Below, one piece after another: positions 15,940 to 23,873 of a DNA stretch of 49,328 nt (position 1 is its first letter; each line of letters begins with the position of its first letter). The position numbers and the translations under genes were made by a program. This DNA is from Dorea sp. CAG:317. Its GTDB lineage: Bacteria > Bacillota > Clostridia > Lachnospirales > Lachnospiraceae. The DNA lies in assembly GCA_000433535.1 (NCBI GenBank), contig FR892680.1, positions 119,185 through 168,512 of the forward strand, given 5' to 3'. The notes below the pieces were generated by a model. That model ran no database searches. It was not told where the DNA came from and saw nothing but the letters and a program-made list of their open reading frames with translations.

Positions 15940-17683
15940 GCTTGCACCTCTTTATTCCGGAAGCAAGACTACTTCCTTCTTTTGCGAAAAGTTCCTGATT
16001 TGCTTTGGAAATTCTCTTCGGCATATAGTCCACATATTGCTGTGTCATTTCTTCATAATCATGTCCCAGATAATCTCTGACACTTTGAAGCGGCACTCCA
16101 TCTTCATAAAACATGGTTGCTATCGTATGCCTGAAATCATGGGATTTGAAATTATATTCCTGAAACAGCTCATGATTTTCATTAAATATTTTTTTCATAC
16201 TCCATCGAAAACTGGAGTAATGATATGCTTTTCCCTTTTGATTCTGGAAAATATAATCCTCAGCACCAATTCCGTATTTTTTTATATATACTTTCATGAT
16301 TTTATATAGAATTTCCGGGATGGGGATTCGCTTATATATCCGCATTTTTATTTGATATACCTGTATCCAGGCGTCTCTCCCCTGCCAGTAATAAGCATTC
16401 CCTTTCAGGCAGCATACTTCACTGATTCTCAGTCCTAACAGCATAGAGTGCAGTAAAATCAATCTCGGCTTTTCCGGAAAATCTTTTAAATGTTTTAAAA
16501 TACTTTCATAAGTTTCCTGTTCTACACTCCGGTCATTATGATGCAGGATTTCCTTTTTCAGATAATACTGGTAATTAAAAGGAACTTCTTTTATGATATT
16601 TTTCGTCTGCAGATATTCATAAAACTGATAGATTGCTATGATAATATCATTGAAATAGCTTGCTTCCTTGTAGTCAATTATTTGAAAATATTCTTTTATT
16701 TCATTTTCTGACACCTGTTTCAAGCTGATTTCGGTTGTGTCTTCCAGCCAGATAACAAAACTTTGAAGTTTGTAAAACTCCTTTTGTATTACACGCAATG
16801 CCAGATGGGTAATACCCAGACAGTATTTCATATACTCTTGAACCAGTTCCCGGTCATCCTTCTTTTCTATATTCATAAAAGAAATCGTTTTTACAGGACT
16901 AGACGGATTCACCCGGTATTCTTCCAGATACAGTCTTTCCATAAACCAGACCGTGGAATCCCATGCAATATTTTTTGCATGGCAGAAAATATATTCCTGA
17001 CACGCTCTAAGCTCCTGTTTTGCGCATTTCTTTTTATAGTCCGTGTCCACATAGTTTTCAATTTTGTCGAACTGCTTCTGTGTAAGATATCTGAGATCTT
17101 CAATCTGTTCCTGCATGCAAAATTCATATACACTTTTCAATCCGTTTAGATGCCTGGTGCATTCTTTCATTGTTATTTTCTGTTGCACGATATCTTCCAG
17201 AACCGTTAAAATCTGCTGTTTGCATATATCTGAACCTTTTACCCTGAAATCCCAGACCAGCTTACTAATATCTGTCGTATATTCATATCGTTTTGCAATC
17301 GCCGGATTGGGATGATACCGCAGGAACAGAATGTCATGGAGCAACTCCGGATGATTCCGGGCATTCCACTTTCCTTTTAAGGTCTGTGCATTTTCTATGA
17401 TCAGCCGCAACTTTACACGATCTATTCCGAGCAGATAATTACGCACCGTCGAATCCACATAATATTCTCTCAGATATTTTTGATATCCGGCTCTCACCTG
17501 ATAATTGATCTCTGACAAGTGCCAGATTTCATTCTGAATCAAATATGTTTCCAGACTGCCTTTTCCACATTTTTGTTCATAATATTCATCCAATTCCCGT
17601 TCCAGTCCTTTGATCAGTTCTTCCCGCTCCGCATTGGATATGTCCTGTTCTTCCGGCACAAAGGCATACAATCTTGCCGGCAT
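15929..17683 (-). CDS. tnpB: Tyrosine recombinase, TnpB-like
   Basis: A 584-residue tyrosine recombinase with a long N-terminal region (about 1-380) and a C-terminal catalytic domain. Visible catalytic residues: Arg in LLGLRISEV (about 420), Lys in QIKMRIYKR, HDFRH (about 525), LGHDYEE, and Tyr in QQYVDYM (about 555). Its size and position after the tnpA-like gene match TnpB of Tn554. ATG at 17683 follows a strong AGGAGGTG site and lies six bases past the upstream stop codon. Confidence 0.88.
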   Translation of the reverse strand: MPARLYAFVPEEQDISNAEREELIKGLERELDEYYEQKCGKGSLETYLIQNEIWHLSEINYQVRAGYQKYLREYYVDSTVRNYLLGIDRVKLRLIIENAQTLKGKWNARNHPELLHDILFLRYHPNPAIAKRYEYTTDISKLVWDFRVKGSDICKQQILTVLEDIVQQKITMKECTRHLNGLKSVYEFCMQEQIEDLRYLTQKQFDKIENYVDTDYKKKCAKQELRACQEYIFCHAKNIAWDSTVWFMERLYLEEYRVNPSSPVKTISFMNIEKKDDRELVQEYMKYCLGITHLALRVIQKEFYKLQSFVIWLEDTTEISLKQVSENEIKEYFQIIDYKEASYFNDIIIAIYQFYEYLQTKNIIKEVPFNYQYYLKKEILHHNDRSVEQETYESILKHLKDFPEKPRLILLHSMLLGLRISEVCCLKGNAYYWQGRDAWIQVYQIKMRIYKRIPIPEILYKIMKVYIKKYGIGAEDYIFQNQKGKAYHYSSFRWSMKKIFNENHELFQEYNFKSHDFRHTIATMFYEDGVPLQSVRDYLGHDYEEMTQQYVDYMPKRISKANQELFAKEGSSLASGIKRCKRGK

Positions 17684-17689
17684 TTATTT

Positions 17690-18820
17690 TCACCTCCTGC
17701 TTTCCAATAGTTGATTCACATTATAAAGATTGGAATATCGGCGGTAAAATTCCTGACTCGCTTCTCTGAGCTTATCATCTAAAACATTCAGATATCGTAT
17801 GGTTGTATCCAGATGCTTATGTCCTAATGCTTGACTGATCATCTCCAACGGCCAGTCCGCTTCCCATCTGGTATTTGCATAATATCTCCGAAGCATGTGT
17901 GGGGTGATCTTGATTCCGGTCTTTTTCTCCATCCTCTCAAACATATCGTAAACACTGTCTACCTTCATTGGTTTTCCTATCGTATTCCCTTTGATGTTGA
18001 TAAACAGATATTCCTGTTTTTGCAGGATGTCCCAGTATTCTCCGATGTAATAAAGCAGGAATTCAAAGGTGTCATCGCTGAGACGTCCTCTTCTTTCTTC
18101 TGCATTTTTTGCCCTTGCATCATTCTCGTTGTCTTCTCGAAAATTCACCCTGATTTCATGGGTTTCGTAGTCTATATCTTTTGTATAATCAATTCCTAAG
18201 ATTTCACCGATACGAAATCCAAGTTCTGATGTCAGCAGAATCAATACCTGATCCCGACAGTTTGTGCAGGCTTCCAGAATCGTAATGATTTCATTCTTTT
18301 CGGCTGCCCTCACATCCCATTCCTCTTCTTTCAGATATCCTTTAAAAGAGCGGGAACGCAGTGTTCTTCTGACTCCGATGGCATTTGCTTTTGTAATCGG
18401 CTGGTTATAAGAAAGAACGGATAAGTAAGAACCGTTATTTCTGACCGCTTCTAAAAAGCAATAAAACCTGAACACTTCTTTTAAGTAAGCGTTACAGGTT
18501 TTATTCTGTGGTCCATTTTCTAAATTGTCGGTATGCTTTCCGGCTTTCAGCCATTTCAGATATTCTGCGAAATAATCATATTGTGTTTCGTAATCCATCT
18601 CATAGATATCTTCTGCTTTCTTTTCGTTTTCCAGCAGATATTCCCAATAATAGGCAAGGGCGAATGCATTTCTCCGTATTGTATTCGGAGAACGATTCGC
18701 CCTGACCTGATGCATTAGATATTTGCTTGGGAGCAACACAATTTCCAACGATTCCATATCCCGGATAAAGAAATATTTTACCGAGCCTTCCCTCTGTGTT
18801 TCCACTTTGTATCGTTTCAT
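17690..18820 (-). CDS. tnpA: Tyrosine recombinase, TnpA-like
   Basis: A 376-residue tyrosine recombinase, first gene of the operon. An N-terminal SAM-like domain includes RANRSPNTIRRNAFAL. The catalytic domain carries Arg in LGFRIGEIL, Lys near RAKNAEERRGR, HMLRRYYA, ALGHKHLDT and Tyr in IRYLNVL, so all catalytic positions are filled. I chose ATG 18820 (MKRYKVETQREG) because AGGCGGTGA lies at a suitable distance; an in-frame ATG at 18853 would add 11 residues and has a weaker site. It corresponds to TnpA of Tn554 (361 aa). Confidence 0.88.
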   Translation of the reverse strand: MKRYKVETQREGSVKYFFIRDMESLEIVLLPSKYLMHQVRANRSPNTIRRNAFALAYYWEYLLENEKKAEDIYEMDYETQYDYFAEYLKWLKAGKHTDNLENGPQNKTCNAYLKEVFRFYCFLEAVRNNGSYLSVLSYNQPITKANAIGVRRTLRSRSFKGYLKEEEWDVRAAEKNEIITILEACTNCRDQVLILLTSELGFRIGEILGIDYTKDIDYETHEIRVNFREDNENDARAKNAEERRGRLSDDTFEFLLYYIGEYWDILQKQEYLFINIKGNTIGKPMKVDSVYDMFERMEKKTGIKITPHMLRRYYANTRWEADWPLEMISQALGHKHLDTTIRYLNVLDDKLREASQEFYRRYSNLYNVNQLLESRR

Positions 18821-18977
18821 GCTGCTCACCGCCTTTCCTCTAACGCTATACACAGTATACCCACTTCATGCCGAAATAGCTATTCATCAATACCAACAAT
18901 CCCACCGAAAATGCCCTTGAAATACCACCAAACTTTTCGTGCAAAATCTGCTTTTTCTGTAGCAGAACCACGAACGG

Positions 18978-20945
18978 TTACAGGTAGTATTCCACGCCTT
19001 TCCGGTTTCGGATAAAGTGCTGGACATCCTTGATATCTTTTGCCATCTTGCAGCTCGGAAGCGCACACATTACTTCCTCATGATACCTGCCGCCTTCTCC
19101 TGCACGTTCGTCTAAAATAGACACGACACAAGTATCTGTCTCGGTGCGGAGAGCCCGTCCGAATCCCTGTCTTAGTTTTTTCTGCATGTCTGGAACAATC
19201 ACTGCCTGAATATAATCTTTCAGGCTGGCATATTCCTTCTTCTGTGCTTCGCTGATGGGATCAGGAACAGCAAAGGGCAGTCTCACAATGATTAACGATG
19301 ATACCATATCTCCGGGAAAATCTACTCCTTCCCAGCAGGAGCCGGCTGCAAAAAGGACAGCATTGTCCATCTGTTTAAATCTTGTGATTTCTTCCGGCGA
19401 ATGTCTCCACACTTCTATCATCGGGAACGGAATTTCATCCCTTAACATCTGGTAAACGTTTCCCATCAAATGATAAGATGTGAACAGCACCAGCGTATGC
19501 CCGTAAGTCGAACAGATCAGTGAATGGATATGGCCTGCTATCATCTCTGCCTCTTCCTGACTTCCTCTTCTGCATTTTTTCAAATTCTTGGGCAGATATA
19601 ACAGACAGTTCTTCTGATATTCAAATGGAGAGTCTGCCACATATTCCCGGACTCTCCGCACTCTCTGTAATCCTGTCATTTTCCGAATATGGAAAAATCC
19701 CTGTCCGGTTTTTAAAGTTCCGCTTGTAAGAATCGCTCCCATTCCTCTGCTCCATAACATCTGATCCAGATACTGTGGAATCCGTCTGCTTGATGCACAC
19801 AATATAATCCTGTGATCACGATCCTGCTTCAGATGCAGTACATACTTCTTATCCTGATGGAAAAAACATTCCAACACACTTCTGGTTTCTTCCAGCTTGT
19901 TTCTGATCCACTTCGGAATCTTCTTTTCTAATTTTTCTATGATCTTATTCATGGTCTGTATTCCCTCATATAAATACATTGCACACTCTTCTGTCATGTG
20001 GAATTCTTCTTTTATTCCATATCTGGTTCTGTGGTTTTCTCCTATGATGTCCAACACCATACGGATCGTCCCGGACAGTTTCCTTATCTCCGGTCCTTGG
20101 TATTCTTTCCCAAGATAAAAGCAGATTTCCCGGATATCGTCATAACAGAGGCTCTTCCCGAACATCTGCTTTGCCGCATCCGGCAGCTTATGTGCTTCAT
20201 CGACAATCAATGCCCGGTAATCTTTCAATAACGGGCGGTAATCCTGCAGTCTGTGATAACCATCAGCCAGCAGATAATTGTGATTACAGATCTGAATGAA
20301 CATTTCATGATCTCTGGAACGTTCCAGATACTGCTGATACCTGCATGAGCCTCTTTTCGGGCAGTCTCCCGAACAGAACTTTGGCACATTCACCAGCCTT
20401 CGGTCAAACCCACTTAAATTAGACACCTCGTCCATATCATAATGTTCTTTTAACGACAGCAGAGCTTCTTTCTGCAACGCATTTTTGTTTTTTCCTTCGA
20501 TTGCAACGATTCGTTGCATTAATCTCTCATCGCAGACAAAATGCTCTTTTCCTTTCCGTATCACAGCTTTGATAGGAGTCTGAATCGTCCCGTTCTCCTG
20601 AAGAATCCGGGAGAGAAAGGGAATATATTCCGTAAGAATTGCTTTCTGGAGTGCAATGCTGGAAGTGGATATCACGACCGGACGCTGCTCATAAGGGGAA
20701 CATCCTTCTGCAAGGAGAGAATATTTTCTCATCAGAACACAGGCCACCAGATAGGCATACGTCTTGCCGATACCGACACCCGCGTCACACAGTGCTATGT
20801 TTCTTCCCAGCAGGTTATCCAGCATTTCGTGGCATAACATAATCTGTTCTTCCCTTACTGCCATTCCATGTTCCGGGAACAGCACTCGGAAAATAGTATC
20901 AATTTCTCGATGCGCTCTATTGAGATATTCTCTTGTGTAATACAT
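18978..20945 (-). CDS. DinG/XPD-family superfamily-2 DNA helicase
   Basis: A 655-residue ATP-dependent helicase. Residues 58-65 form Walker A (GVGIGKTY). Four cysteines in CSGDCPKRGSCRY (about 192-206), together with an upstream Cys, form a likely 4Fe-4S site as in XPD/DinG. Walker B is DEAHKL (about 250). The C-terminal motor domain contains AAGSCWEGVDFPGD (motif V region) and the motif VI block RQGFGRALRTETDTCVVSILDER. The start ATG at 20945 is preceded by a large inverted repeat. This short DinG-like form (no exonuclease domain) is common in accessory regions of Lachnospiraceae genomes. It may serve element replication or repair rather than chromosomal SOS repair (inference). Confidence 0.88.
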   Translation of the reverse strand: MYYTREYLNRAHREIDTIFRVLFPEHGMAVREEQIMLCHEMLDNLLGRNIALCDAGVGIGKTYAYLVACVLMRKYSLLAEGCSPYEQRPVVISTSSIALQKAILTEYIPFLSRILQENGTIQTPIKAVIRKGKEHFVCDERLMQRIVAIEGKNKNALQKEALLSLKEHYDMDEVSNLSGFDRRLVNVPKFCSGDCPKRGSCRYQQYLERSRDHEMFIQICNHNYLLADGYHRLQDYRPLLKDYRALIVDEAHKLPDAAKQMFGKSLCYDDIREICFYLGKEYQGPEIRKLSGTIRMVLDIIGENHRTRYGIKEEFHMTEECAMYLYEGIQTMNKIIEKLEKKIPKWIRNKLEETRSVLECFFHQDKKYVLHLKQDRDHRIILCASSRRIPQYLDQMLWSRGMGAILTSGTLKTGQGFFHIRKMTGLQRVRRVREYVADSPFEYQKNCLLYLPKNLKKCRRGSQEEAEMIAGHIHSLICSTYGHTLVLFTSYHLMGNVYQMLRDEIPFPMIEVWRHSPEEITRFKQMDNAVLFAAGSCWEGVDFPGDMVSSLIIVRLPFAVPDPISEAQKKEYASLKDYIQAVIVPDMQKKLRQGFGRALRTETDTCVVSILDERAGEGGRYHEEVMCALPSCKMAKDIKDVQHFIRNRKGVEYYL

Positions 20946-20956
20946 AATTTGTTACC

Positions 20957-21029
20957 TGATATGCGTGCTGATACCACATCAATACGGCTGTAAAGGATTT
21001 CTCCCTACAGCCGCATGTATCTGATATCA
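20957..21029. repeat. Large imperfect inverted repeat just upstream of the helicase gene
   Basis: A core of CGGCTGTA (20985-20992) and TACAGCCG (21006-21013) with a 13-nt loop is extended by GATACC/GTATC and terminal TGATAT/ATATCA segments with bulges. It starts 12 bp before the helicase start codon. Possible roles are a leader hairpin controlling the helicase gene, a recombination site, or an element end. Confidence 0.6.
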
Positions 21030-21077
21030 ACGACACATTCTTCCTTGATTTCTTATACTTTTGTTTTTTGGCGTTGT

Positions 21078-21395
21078 ATTTGTCCTCGACTCCCCCATTG
21101 TCTTACGGGAACATTACAGGCGGATGCTTGGCATTGCACCGCTCACGAATTTTCTAAAGGTCTTGCTGATTACAACCCAAAGTCCATCCTCTGCTCACTG
21201 GCAGTTCCTATGTATCATTATCCCCTCGTAAGTGATCCTCGCAAAAGACCGCCACGGTCCTGTTTCAGTTAAAGTGGATTCGCTCGAAACAAAAACACCA
21301 GCAAAGAATTTTTTATATTCTTTCCTGTCATTTTCATTTGTCCTCGCGCCTTCCTGACACGCTTCTACTTACGGGAACGTACCTGTAATGCTGGT
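21078..21395 (-). other. Gene-free stretch with two copies of a bipartite block, candidate structured RNA
   Basis: The gap between the helicase start (20945) and the sigma-like gene (21463) has no convincing gene. On the minus strand, GTTCCCGTAAG followed by GAGGACAAAT occurs twice: at 21368-21378 with 21336-21345, and at 21102-21112 with 21078-21087. The spacers differ (22 and 14 nt). The first copy is enclosed by ACCAGCA (21389-21395) and TGCTGGT (21297-21303), followed by GTTTTTGTTT, which looks like a terminator tail. I could not match it to a known riboswitch or ncRNA class. Confidence 0.5.
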
Positions 21396-21462
21396 ATGCA
21401 GTTGTCAAGGTACACCGGCAAAATTTACCTGCCTATTAAATAGCCGACGAAAACCGCCATAA

Positions 21463-21897
21463 TTATTCAATTTTCAACAAATTTTTTAATTTATTTCTCA
21501 AACGGTTTCTCTTTGTGTAAACAGTCTGCTCTGCAAGTCCCATAATCTTAGCGATTTCTCTTCCCGAATATCCCCATGTACTAAGCAAGAGTATCTCTAA
21601 TGTCTGATGTTCTATGCCCTTTAATAATTCATAGATCCGTCGATCTCCAATGTTGTCTAAAAGTTCTCGGATATCCTGTGCAAACCGTCCTCTGTCCCTT
21701 TGTTTTATGGAATCCATATCCTGCATCATTTCATCCAGATGTTCCCGGTATCTGCGCTCTTCCAGAAAATCTTCCCGGTCCATCTGGCGCAGCTTTTGGA
21801 TCTTCTCTTCTTCCATTCCCAGTTCACGCAATTTCTTTTCTTCCTGTTCTTTCCAATAATTCCACTTTCGTTCTTCACTTGTCTTGTTATAAGCCAT
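21463..21897 (-). CDS. Small sigma-70 region-4-like HTH regulator
   Basis: A 144-residue protein. The first 90 residues are highly charged and helical (coiled-coil-like, EERKWNYWKEQEEKKLRE). The C-terminal 55 residues form a region-4-type helix-turn-helix (ILLLSTWGYSGREIAKIMGLAEQTVYTKRNRLRNKLKN). Region 2 is absent, so it is not a complete sigma factor. Similar short proteins are typical of conjugative and mobilisable elements, where they control element genes. It lies upstream of the duplicated-block stretch and the helicase, in the same orientation, and may regulate them. Confidence 0.8.
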   Translation of the reverse strand: MAYNKTSEERKWNYWKEQEEKKLRELGMEEEKIQKLRQMDREDFLEERRYREHLDEMMQDMDSIKQRDRGRFAQDIRELLDNIGDRRIYELLKGIEHQTLEILLLSTWGYSGREIAKIMGLAEQTVYTKRNRLRNKLKNLLKIE

Positions 21898-21991
21898 TTA
21901 TCTTTCCTCCGATCTGATTTTTGGTATAGAAATCAAATCGAAGCATGGCGGTGATCGGATAGGTACGTTATAATGTTCGAAAAATGTCGAA

Positions 21992-22027
21992 GAAAAAAGT
22001 GCTGCAACCTCATCGATTACAGCACTT
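21992..22027 (-). terminator. Rho-independent terminator of the winged-helix gene
   Basis: AAGTGCTG (21997-22004) pairs with CAGCACTT (22020-22027); U6 follows on the minus strand. The 310-bp gap between 21897 and 22212 otherwise shows nothing I can identify, apart from a possible TATAAT on the plus strand near 21970. Confidence 0.75.
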
Positions 22028-22211
22028 CTTTTCCTCTTACTCTTTTGTTTTTTTAAGGACCTCCATTGATGCAAATATAACTCTTCTCCTTGTCATGCCT
22101 TACTAAAACACCACAAAAAGAAGTATATAGAAAAAGACTGTCAGAACTGTGTAATGTAACAGTCATCTGCCAGTCACTTTTCGCATAATTCGACATTTTT
22201 CTACATTTTGC

Positions 22212-22910
22212 TTAATGTATGCCTATATCTAAATAATATCCCACCTTTCGTATACTCTGAATAATCTTTGCAGCCTCCGGTTCTGTCTTTTCCAGTTTTT
22301 TGCGGAGTCTGCGTACAAAACACCAGATCATGTTGGCAGAGTCATCTCCATACGGTTCTTTCCATAACTTTTCAAAGATAATCTCATGGGTAACTACCTG
22401 TCTGGAGGAATCTGCCAGCAGATACAGGAATGCCTTTTCTCTCTCATTTAAGATTGTAAGCTCACGCTCTCCCCAGTAAGCAGTATGATAACGCCAGTCG
22501 ATCAGCAGTTTTCCCTTTTGTATCATCTCCTGCTTTTCTCTTTTTCTTCCGATGTTCCATGCGATGTCAGAACGCCTGAGCAATGCATACAGGTACGTGT
22601 TGATCAGGCTAACCGAAGGATGTGGAAATACCAGGTCTGCACCCCATTCAATATACTTTTTTACCGCCTGAATCCCCGGTATCACTACAATAATCGGAGC
22701 CCTGCTGTACTGCCGGACTTCCCAAATCAGCCTTCCCAGCTTTCTGTTATCATTTCTCACAAGCATCAATACTGCGTCATAGACCGCTATGGTATGGAAT
22801 TTTTCAAACACATCCAGATTAACGGTCGTACATTCCCACTCATTTTGTAACCCTTCACAAAGCCGACTCCACTTATCTACCTCATCCGCAGCAATCAATA
22901 CTTTTTCCAT
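22212..22910 (-). CDS. Winged-helix (OmpR/PhoB-type) regulator with degenerate receiver
   Basis: A 232-residue protein with the two-domain plan of OmpR-type response regulators. The N-terminal 115 residues have a receiver-like alternation, but the usual phospho-acceptor Asp is not apparent: the expected beta-3 strand reads AVLMLVRND. The C-terminal domain is a clear winged helix: ELTILNEREKAFLYLLADSSRQVVTHEIIFEKLW, then DSANMIWCFVRRLRKKLE and IRKVGYYLD. It probably acts without phosphorylation. No sensor kinase gene is adjacent. It follows the YjbR-like gene by 74 bp and ends at its own terminator. Confidence 0.8.
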   Translation of the reverse strand: MEKVLIAADEVDKWSRLCEGLQNEWECTTVNLDVFEKFHTIAVYDAVLMLVRNDNRKLGRLIWEVRQYSRAPIIVVIPGIQAVKKYIEWGADLVFPHPSVSLINTYLYALLRRSDIAWNIGRKREKQEMIQKGKLLIDWRYHTAYWGERELTILNEREKAFLYLLADSSRQVVTHEIIFEKLWKEPYGDDSANMIWCFVRRLRKKLEKTEPEAAKIIQSIRKVGYYLDIGIH

Positions 22911-22984
22911 TTGTATCCCTTATGGAATGTGTGGATAAAATTGTCAATCTTTTTCTTCTGTCGGACTGTCTGTTGCCTGTCCGT

Positions 22985-23356
22985 CTACTCCTGTTTATCT
23001 GCTTCTGTCTCTCCATCTGCTTCTGCCTGTCCGTCTACGAGGTCGTAGCTCATATCGAGTAAGTCCAGAACTTTTGAATCGCTGACAGAACCATCCAACG
23101 GAACTGCCAGCCAGTGCTTCTGATCCATGTGCTTTGCCGTAGCAAGGTGGTACATTTCGATGTAGTTGCCTATCATGTCCGGCTCTGCCTGAACTTCCAT
23201 GAAAGTTGTTCTTTCGGCTGGTTGGTAAAAAACGGCATAAGGTGTGGCGGTTCTTGGGTTTTTGAAGATGGTGACGGGGTATCCGGATTTGGTGATTGTG
23301 TCTGGATGGGTGGGGTATTGCTTTTGGATGTATGTGAATATTTCTTGTTGGTTCAT
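22985..23356 (-). CDS. MmcQ/YjbR-family protein
   Basis: A 123-residue protein of the YjbR/CyaY-like fold. Characteristic blocks are PYAVFYQP, LATAKHMDQKHWLAVPLDGSVSD and LLDMSYDLV. The function of the family is poorly defined; a DNA-binding role has been suggested from the fold. I placed the start at ATG 23356 (MNQQEIFTYIQKQYPTHP) behind GAAGGA; a longer frame from 23413 has no good site. The acidic tail (about 17 residues) overlaps a 15-bp sequence repeated at 22974-22988 and 23024-23038, which also includes the stop codon, so the tail seems to have arisen by a local duplication. Confidence 0.75.
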   Translation of the reverse strand: MNQQEIFTYIQKQYPTHPDTITKSGYPVTIFKNPRTATPYAVFYQPAERTTFMEVQAEPDMIGNYIEMYHLATAKHMDQKHWLAVPLDGSVSDSKVLDLLDMSYDLVDGQAEADGETEADKQE

Positions 23357-23477
23357 GGGGATTCCTTCTTTTTTCTCATAATGAATGGATGACCTCTTGC
23401 CATCCATTATCATTTATTATAACTTTTCTGATTCGCTTATTACAATAGCTTTTTTAACAAGTCTCTGTTTTTGAAAC

Positions 23478-23515
23478 AAAAGAAAACTACCAGTTTTTTC
23501 CTCTGATAGCTTTCC
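23478..23515 (-). terminator. Terminator after the metallopeptidase pair, copy 1 of a repeated terminator
   Basis: On the minus strand, GGAAAGCTATCAG and CTGGTAGTTTTC form a stem around AGGAAAAAA, followed by UUUUGUUUC. A nearly identical sequence occurs at 32238-32277. Confidence 0.75.
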
Positions 23516-23545
23516 ATTCCTTCTCTATACCATTTATATTTATTA

Positions 23546-23869
23546 TTATTCTGATTCATTTTTAGTTGATTCTTTTATCTTCTCAACTAATTTTTCTACC
23601 TCTTTTTCACTATAGCCAACACATTCTATTCCATTAGCTTTAAAACTTTTCGAATCATTTCTCTTTATAAATGCAATAATAATCTTACAAAGTTTTTCTA
23701 TTAAAACAACAGCCGTACCTGTTTCCAAAAAGTAATATAAAAGATCGAAACCATCAAACCCATTTTGTTCAAATTTTTCAACCTTAATATCTTCTATTTC
23801 TTCCAACGCTGAATCTAATTGACTGATTGCTTCTTCATTCGTATAAGCTACTTCAAGTTTAATTTTCAT
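23546..23869 (-). CDS. Small protein with central hydrophobic helix, partner of the metallopeptidase
   Basis: A 107-residue protein. Residues 1-40 alternate strands and an acidic helix (MKIKLEVAYTNEEAISQLDSA). Residues 43-70 are hydrophobic (LLYYFLETGTAVVLIEKLCKII). A basic step, strand-like KANGIECVGYSEKEVEK, and a Lys/Glu-rich tail follow. The arrangement resembles the EACC1 type of small effector-associated protein found next to peptidase effectors in predicted conflict systems, but the match is by layout only. The start lies four bases after the stop of the metallopeptidase gene, so the two are surely co-translated. No other identity can be supported. Confidence 0.7.
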   Translation of the reverse strand: MKIKLEVAYTNEEAISQLDSALEEIEDIKVEKFEQNGFDGFDLLYYFLETGTAVVLIEKLCKIIIAFIKRNDSKSFKANGIECVGYSEKEVEKLVEKIKESTKNESE

Positions 23870-23873
23870 TTTC

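Larger units (their letters stand above)
14000..18860 (-). mobile_element. Tn554-like element core: three tyrosine recombinases plus TnpC-like protein
   Basis: Four overlapping or closely spaced genes, all transcribed leftward (tnpA-like 376 aa, tnpB-like 584 aa, a further recombinase of 506 aa, tnpC-like 127 aa), form a tightly coupled operon. Tn554 itself has TnpA (361 aa), TnpB (630 aa) and TnpC (125 aa); the additional recombinase makes this look like a blend of Tn554 and recombinase-in-trio elements. Tn554 elements lack terminal inverted repeats, and I could not define the ends. The unknown gene at 12701-13903 may be carried by the element, and the break in the ABC ATPase at about 12620 may be its left boundary. 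The bounds given cover only the recombinase operon. Confidence 0.75.

Noticed and set aside
18880..19068. Small minus-strand frame ending KGIFGGIVGIDE
   Set aside because: It mostly overlaps the helicase 3' end in another frame, has no ribosome binding site, and matches nothing I know. It could be a gene tail, but this cannot be supported.
22974..23038. 15-bp repeat at the 3' end of the YjbR-like gene
   Set aside because: Two copies only; best explained as a small local duplication that lengthened the acidic tail.
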